DNA from: Siphonodentalium dalli
Taxonomy: Eukaryota > Mollusca > Scaphopoda > Gadilida > Siphonodentaliidae
DNA: 64,000 bases
Reading direction: 5' to 3'
Assembly: GCA_032622095.1 (NCBI GenBank)
Contig: CP136065.1
Location: 206,936,151-207,000,150 of the forward strand
Part shown: piece by piece, positions 57,745-64,000 of the stretch
Position numbering within the stretch: position 1 is the stretch's first letter
Layout of the letters: each line of letters opens with the position of its first letter
Notes under the pieces: model-generated
Databases searched by the model: none
Seen by the model: the letters and a program-made list of their open reading frames with translations, nothing else
Told to the model about the DNA's origin: nothing
Program-made: the position numbers and the translations under genes

Positions 57745-60378
57745 GGGGGTACTATATTGGCACCTTGACGCGATCTTATACATTTATCGTCTAGAAGAGT
57801 CATTGGCGAACACACGGGAACCATAATATACATTCCTTGCTGGATATTTTTGTCAGATATCACGTTTTCCCAAATGCCGGTATAATCCGATCAAAGCCAA
57901 ACAGACGCTAATAACGCAATGTCTGTTTCGAATCAATGAATGTTATTGCTATCATAAGATTCATAACAAAACTCATGCGTATATATGTGTAGGAGAAACT
58001 CGAACTAGGATTCCTCTTATACCCGAGTTGAGGAATATTCACCCAAATCCAAGATGGCGGCCAAAATGGCTACCAGAAATAGAGAAATCGCTGTTTTTAA
58101 CATCAGTGAGAGTTATTGTCACGACAACTCCACACCTGCTTACTATTGTGGCGAAGAACTGTCCTTATATCACATCCAAATAGAAGTCCCCCAAATCCAA
58201 AATGGCGCCCACAATGGCGGACAAATTTTGAAAAATCACCGAAATTCCCTCATTTCCACATCATTGGGCATTATTGTCGAGAAAACTCCACACATGCTGA
58301 CAGTTGAGTTGGAATACTGAGGTGAAGTAATTACCTTACATCTGATGAAGGAAACTGTTTTCCAAATCGAAGATGGCGGCCAAAATGGCGTCCGAAATTT
58401 GAAAACAAGCTTACATTCCTTTACTTTCTTGCTATGGGCGTTATTGTTACGCGAATTCTACCCACAATTACATGTTCATATGGAACATTGATATGAAATA
58501 TTCATTTGAGTTTGGCTAACTCTCACAGTCAAGATGGATGCCAAACTGGCGGCCAGAAGTTGAAAAGAAGTCGAAATGCTCACATACTAATTTCAACTTT
58601 TTGTCATAATATCGATATGTATAGATTGTACGAAACGGCACATAAGCCATCTATTAGTTCCAACATAGGTCGTCGCCTTCTGGAAGGATGAAAACCCACA
58701 ATAATCGCGATGAGACATTTCGAAATCTATTATCCACTAAGCGCCCATAATGGTTGTAACCGTATATGGGTGCGCCGAATAGTCATATTATGACTTCCAA
58801 GAATCAAAACAACAGTACCTGAGCTTATTCTGATTTGCCACATTCAGTATTATCTGGACCAGCATCCGTTTCTTCGTCACATTAGTCTATCTCACTCACA
58901 CCAACACAGTTTTCTACACTTCTTGGTAGAAGGGTCCCACTAATCGGAATGTTTCAAACAACACATATGCCGGTATCAAGCTCACGTGTTTGTCTCGAAA
59001 GCTGGGCATTCTTATCCTTATTGTTGCCGAGCTTCATTCGTGGTAGCTTATGGTATGATTCAGATGCTACATATGGGATCTGAGAGTCATCTTACGTGAT
59101 AAAATAGAAAGGTGTGCGGTCGATGCGTATACTAGCTTTCAGAAGGACCTCTCTATCTGCGTATTTTTCAGATTTGGTTACCTAATGTGGATAACAAAAT
59201 GTACATCTGGTGTTCCTCCCATCCAGCCACTTCTTAATATATGGTTCATCAATTCACATATTCACGCACTGACGTAGTCGGACAACTTATGTATATGGCT
59301 TCGAATGTTGAAAGCCTAACATTTGTCGGATGCCTTTCTGCTAAGGCGTAGAAGACCATAATGCATAATATACCCACACTTCTTGACCATGATCATAAGA
59401 ACAGTCATGGTGGCGTCCAGCAATCGTTTCACCGTACAGATCCAAGCCGATAATAACAATACATACGGTGGGCATGTGTCATGATAGTGGAAATGAAATT
59501 GGACCATTACTGCACCGCCCCTTCTTTGGGTATGTTTTAGATTCAGACATGATCTCATGTGGCTTTGCTTTCCTTGTATGCTAAGATTGTATCTTCCAAT
59601 CCGTTTGGAAGCCGTTCTCAATCAATTGGACCAGGCGCGTACCATTGGCTAGTACTATATACGCCCCACCCAGACTGGGATGTAGTATTAAGGACGATGC
59701 ATTTGGTAGTTGATATGTCATATTCACGATGGGTGGTGGTCGGTATAGTTCAATAAAGTGCAATGCCATTAACAGATGGGTGAAATGTTCAACGCGAAGA
59801 ACACCTAGAGGAATGTTACTTTGATGAGATCTTGCATTCAAATTAACCTACGTTGGGTACACCAAGTGATTTCTTGGTAACATCATCATTCAAAACCATT
59901 GTCCTGCATGAGACATATTAACTACTATATTCTAAAGTTATATAATATAAAGCTACATGTATGATCATACAGGTCACGTTCACCAACGTCCATATCCATT
60001 GCCGCCGAGACTATAAATTGTTCTTTAAACACACAGTGAAATAAATGCACCACAGTTCCTGACATTGTCTTGAATAATACCGTCCACATACTGACACTAA
60101 CCCTGAGAGAGGATAACAACAACGCATACTTCATCCCATGAAGACATTATCCTTTACCCCACCCGACTGTTCTGGGGAGGCTAGGATAGTATTATCCAGA
60201 CAAAATTATACGTCTGGTCAAGTTGATTCAGAACGGACTTGAAACGGATGTGGAAATACAATCTTACCACACCAAAAACACCAACACGCATAACATTCTA
60301 TATCTGAAACATGCACCTGGTGTAGTGGTGTATACCGTGGCCCATTTCATTCCCACTGTCATGGCGCATGTCCACAAA

Positions 60379-60997
60379 CTAGCACCGCGAGTTTTGTTCT
60401 TCTCTGCTGGAAGCTATTCGACGAGATGACTGCGGGACGTCACACAGTTTGCTTAGGATTATGGCCAAGAAGTGTAGTCGGTACATTATGGTCTTTTCCT
60501 TAGCAGATAGGCAGCTGTCCAAGGGAATGAGACAGCTACCTTCGAAACACTGCCGAAGTTGTCCACGTATGGCAATACGTTCGCTAAGTTTGTGAGTTGA
60601 ACCATCTATTGAGAAGTGACTAGTTAACTGGGAAGTTCGCCTGGTGTACATGTCGTTATTCCCATGGGGTATGAGAAAGACATACACAGAGATGACCTTC
60701 TGTAAGCTTGTATACTTATCGACCATATGCCTTTCTAGTTCAAGATGACGAACAAATCCCATATTTAGCAAGTATTTAAAATCTTAAGCTAGACACTGGA
60801 AAATTAATCCTGGACCCTTCTCCCAGGAAGTGTTGAATACTTTGTTGGTGTGAGCGACATAGATTTATCACGCAGATTTCGAAATGCCACGTCGCGATAT
60901 TAATTGTGGGTTTTCGTACTTCCAGAAGGATACGAGCAACGGTATGCGTTTTGATACGTCTTGAACTAATATATGGTTTGTGTATAGTTTCGTCCAT
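60379..60997 (-). other. Unrecognised frames in the right arm
   Basis: Two minus-strand frames, 130 residues (60379-60771) and 73 residues (60776-60997), lie head to tail in the right arm. The mirror-image part of the left arm is not open over the same span, so selection for a protein is not supported. No motif recognised. Confidence 0.2.
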
Positions 60998-61517
60998 ACA
61001 TATTGATATTATGACAAAAAGTTGAAATTTGTATGTGAAAATATCGATATATTTTCAATTTCTGGCCTCCAGTTTAGCCGCCACCTTGACCTTGAGTATT
61101 AATTGCTTAACTCAAATGAATATTTCATATCAATATTCCATATCAACATGTAATGGTGGGTAGAATTCGCGAAACAATAACGCCCATCGTAAGAAAGTAA
61201 AGGAATGCAGGCGTGTTTTCAAATATCGGTCGACATTTTGGCCGCATCTTAGATTTGGAAAACCATTTCTTGCATGGGATGTAAGGTATTTACTTCACCA
61301 CAGTATTTCCAACTCAGCTGTAAGCATGGGTGGAGTTGTCTCGACAATAATGCCCAATGATGTGAATATGAGGGCATTTCGGTGATTTTTCTAAATCTGT
61401 CCGCCATTGTGGGCGCCATTTTGGAATTGGGGGACTTTTATTTGGATGCAATATAAGGACAGTTCTTCGACTCAGTGTTCACAACTCACAATAGTAAGCA
61501 GGTGTGGAGTTGTCGTG

Positions 61518-62179
61518 CAGGGTTCGCGCTGCCACTTGCCAAATTTGCCAATGGCAAAAATAATTCATATTTGGCAAAAAATATTTTCATTTGGCAAAAG
61601 TTTTGGCAAGTCACTTTAATTCTAAAGTCTAAAAATATCGGTCAATCAATACCATTAATTTTAGGAAACTATTACAATAGGATTAGTGGTGTTTTAATGG
61701 TTTCGGAAAAAATTAACACCCCCATTAAGATGCAGTTAATCTGGTAACATTATTATCGATGGGTGGATGGATTACCAGTATTTAGTGTGGTGGTGTTGTT
61801 TACATAGCTAATCCTCTTTTGATGTTCCCTTCTGATGAAGCAACTCTTCGTCCATTTTCGGTGATTGGTTTATTGTTGTATGATAAAACACAATAGATAT
61901 GCGAGTATAATTATTGGTTTAAACAATATTTTATTTGAACTAAACAGAACAGAATTACAAACAATAAATACATGACATATAATTATAAATTGTTCAAAAG
62001 AGGTTTGGGCAACAATTATTAACTAACTGCTTTCCTATCGATATCAAACGTCGTTCAAACTGCGAGTGTCAAAATATAAAACTCAATCAAAGTTGCAGAA
62101 AATGATACTATCAGGGATAACATATTTTCATTTGACAAATTATTTTGGCAAAAGTCAATATCGGTTTAGCGCGGACCCT
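61518..62179. mobile_element. hAT-type MITE, 662 bp, perfect 8-bp target duplication
   Basis: Starts CAGGGTTCGCGC and ends GCGCGGACCCTG (inverted termini of 12 bp with one mismatch), flanked on both sides by TTGTCGTG (61510-61517 and 62180-62187). An 8-bp duplication and CAGGG termini are hallmarks of hAT transposons. The interior is rich in TTGGCAAAA words and encodes nothing recognisable. Removing it restores the arm sequence GTTGTCGTGACAATAA seen in the other arm and at 13.2 kb. Confidence 0.92.
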
Positions 62180-62599
62180 GTTGTCGTGACAATAATTCTC
62201 ACTGATGTTAAAATCAGCCATTTTCGGCGATTTTTCTATTTCTGATGGCCATTTTGGCCGCCATCTTGGATTTGGATGAATATTCCCCAACTCAGGTAAA
62301 AGAAGAATCCTAGTCCGGGTATCTCCTGCACATATATAATCATGGCTGGAGTAATAATAGCAATAACCCTCACTGATTCGAAACAGACATTGCGTTATTG
62401 TAGCGTCGTTTTGGATTTGACCGGATTATACCGGCATTTGGGAAAACGTGATATCTGACAAAAATATCCGGCAAGGAATGTATATTATGGGCCCCGTGTA
62501 TTTTCCAATAATTCTTCTAGACGATAAATTTATAAAATCGCTTCAAGATGCCAATATTTTCCAACAGAAACAAACGAAAAGTGGTGAAATATCCGAAAA

Positions 62600-62830
62600 A
62601 TAGCAATTTTTCACATTTCGGCGGCCATCTTGGCCGCCATATTGGATTTTTGTGTCAGATTTTGGGATAATTTGTAAGGGTTGTATATTACCATAACGAA
62701 TAGAACGGAAAAACAAGACCGCATGTGACATCATCTTTACTATAACGGCGATCAAAGAGACCTGGTGCATATATATAAAAATGGCCGCCATGATGGACGC
62801 CATCTTGTCTGGAGTCTCTGCGGCCATTTG
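62600..62830. repeat. Cluster of AAGATGGCGGCC-type motifs beyond the palindrome
   Basis: GGCGGCCATCTTGGCCGCC at about 62620, GGCCGCCATGATGG and GCCATCTTG at about 62782-62808. Related to the palindrome arms but not matched on the left side. Confidence 0.5.
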
Positions 62831-62885
62831 TTTTCTTGATAACAACCGAAACAAATTAGAGGAGACATTAAGAAAGAAAATTAGT

Positions 62886-63480
62886 GGGGGGTGAAGTTGA
62901 GTCATGGGGGGTGCAGAGGTCTACCAATATCTCCTGGACTATATATGGTAATGGAACTAACCATAAATTTGAATTATAACCTTTACTGTACTTTTATTGA
63001 TGTTGAGAAAGCGTTTAATATGGTATGGAGACCCGGGTTCTGGCAGAAATTACGGACATATGATATTAATGGAAAGTTCTTCCGAGTTATTACATCAGAA
63101 TATTAAGTCTTATATCAAACTAGGGAGTGAATATTCTGCCACCTTCCCATGTTTATCAGGAGTTAGACAGGTTGAAAATCTATCCCCATACTATTCTCTC
63201 TATTTTTGAATGACCTGAAAACTTCACGATACGGTAAGGCATCGTTGGCCTCTCAAAAATATCAAACCAGACTGAAATAGAATTGAAGACCTACATACAA
63301 ATACTACTTGTAATATATGCAGATGATAGAGTACTCATGGCTGAGACCCAAACAAAATACAGACAGAATTTAACGCATTCAGCAAGTACGGTATTAAGCT
63401 TGAATTAGTTCAAGAGTTCAACTACTTTGGCATTATTTACGCAACATCGGGTTCGTATTCTGAAGCATAACAAACCATTG
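62886..63480 (+). pseudogene. Non-LTR RT fragment
   Basis: Plus-strand text YCTFIDVEKAFNMVWRPGFW and LRTYDINGKFFRVI (RT motif A with Asp), then after a frameshift IKLGSEYSATFPCLSGVRQV and a broken continuation, then YADDRVLMAET (catalytic box, about 63315) and VQEFNYFGIIY. Order and spacing are those of a LINE RT palm. Several frameshifts; ~200 codons in all. A different lineage from the 19-kb and 48-kb elements by motif style. Confidence 0.8.
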
Positions 63481-64000
63481 CCTCATAGTAGTGTTAAGCT
63501 TATTTTCTATCACACCTTATATAAGTAGATTGTATTTTTGGACGTGGATTTCTCTAGGTAAACAGGATTCTACCACTTCATGAATTTCGGACGTAAGTTT
63601 TCTTTATTTCTGGAATTAAGTATTCTTCAATTTTCGACAACCTTCCATCGTGAATAACAACTATGGCTTCCACTTATTTGTAATTGTCAGTTAAATCTTT
63701 TCGGACGGTTTCCACTTCATGGCGGATAATGGTGAATTCATTTCTCACATGACCAAAATTTAAATTCATATTTTCATTGGGTATCAGAATTGTGTCAACA
63801 GTGTCTTCATATGATACTGATTTACTGGTCTCTTTTGCACCTTCAATCAATAGCAGCTTTTTAAAAACGAATTTTGTCTCATTTGATGAGACTTTTGATC
63901 TGTTGATCTCCTTCCATGGTTATGTATTTCATAACATACAATGAACATGCATACATCAATATTATCCCACTATTTTAGGACAAAATGACGAGTATATCAT
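63481..64000. other. Right edge, nothing recognised
   Basis: May hold the thumb or 3' part of the RT fragment, but no motif could be supported. Confidence 0.3.

Larger units (their letters stand above)
57745..62560. mobile_element. Giant imperfect palindrome (foldback), ~4.2 kb without insert
   Basis: The left arm (57745 to about 59640) pairs with the reverse complement of the right arm (about 60220 to 62560, interrupted by a 662-bp hAT MITE). Matching landmarks run the full length: CCCAAATGCCGGTATAATCC (57872 and inverse at 62435), the CCAAGATGGCGGCCAAAATG core, ATGGCGCCCACAATGGCG, AACTTTTTGTCATAATATCG, CTCACACCAACA, GCCTTTCTGCTAAGG-type text and CCGTTCTCAATCAATTG. Identity is perhaps 70-80%. 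A ~0.6-kb unpaired centre remains. No protein domain recognised. Confidence 0.8.

Noticed and set aside
60379-60771. 130-residue minus frame as a host gene
   Set aside because: It sits in one arm of the giant palindrome, the mirror arm is not open, and no motif is recognisable.
1-64000. tRNA or rRNA genes
   Set aside because: Scanned by eye for B-box-like GGTTCGAATCC text and rRNA landmarks; none convincing. A tRNA scan would settle it.

Overview
The window is eukaryotic. It has spliced genes with GT-AG introns, AT-rich intergenic DNA, no operons, and many DNA transposons, non-LTR retrotransposons, a DIRS-order element and Helitron-like elements. The mix (CYP2-clan P450 cluster, THAP+DDE_4 transposon, DIRS/Ngaro relic, satellite-bearing Helitron-like elements, and a decayed member of the 'LTGCDTT' protein family) points to a marine invertebrate, most likely a lophotrochozoan such as a bivalve mollusc. 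That assignment is inference; no species marker was seen.

The only host-type genes I can support are two cytochrome P450 genes in tandem on the minus strand. Gene A (upstream) has exon 2 at 52.05-52.37 kb, exon 3 at 30.77-30.97 kb, exon 4 at 29.05-29.47 kb and a broken last exon at 27.85-28.03 kb. It carries in-frame stops in exons 3 and 4 and has lost the acceptor of exon 5, so it is a pseudogene. Gene B follows, with exon 1 (membrane anchor) at 22.32-22.66 kb behind a TATA box and exon 2 at 12.27-12.59 kb. Both exons are intact and join in phase; the rest probably lies left of the window.

Everything else is mobile or repetitive. 0-6 kb: ~160-bp array with a Helitron-like end, duplications, a foldback and a palindromic MITE. 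6.3-8.3 kb: THAP-DDE transposase gene with one intron and one nonsense codon. 9.4-11.1 kb: minisatellite. 12.6-21.2 kb: dispersed AAGATGGCGGCC-type repeats, three large palindromic hairpins and a CR1/Jockey-like LINE. 23.0-27.3 kb: a higher-order satellite split by a 3.15-kb composite insertion made of three identical 451-bp modules and two spacers. 31.0-38.1 kb: duplicated blocks of a dead gene plus a dead LINE. 40.1-42.3 and 52.97-55.76 kb: oppositely oriented Helitron-like elements carrying arrays. 42.7-46.6 kb: DIRS/Ngaro relic. 48.4-51.7 kb: Tx1/L1-like LINE interrupted by a TTAA MITE. 57.7-62.6 kb: giant imperfect palindrome with a hAT MITE in one arm. 62.9-63.5 kb: another RT fragment.

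I see no evidence of a new defence or metabolic system. The structures most worth following are the 451-bp module concatemer, the giant palindrome with its internally deleted relative at 12.6 kb, and the hairpin family whose arms differ between copies yet stay self-complementary.
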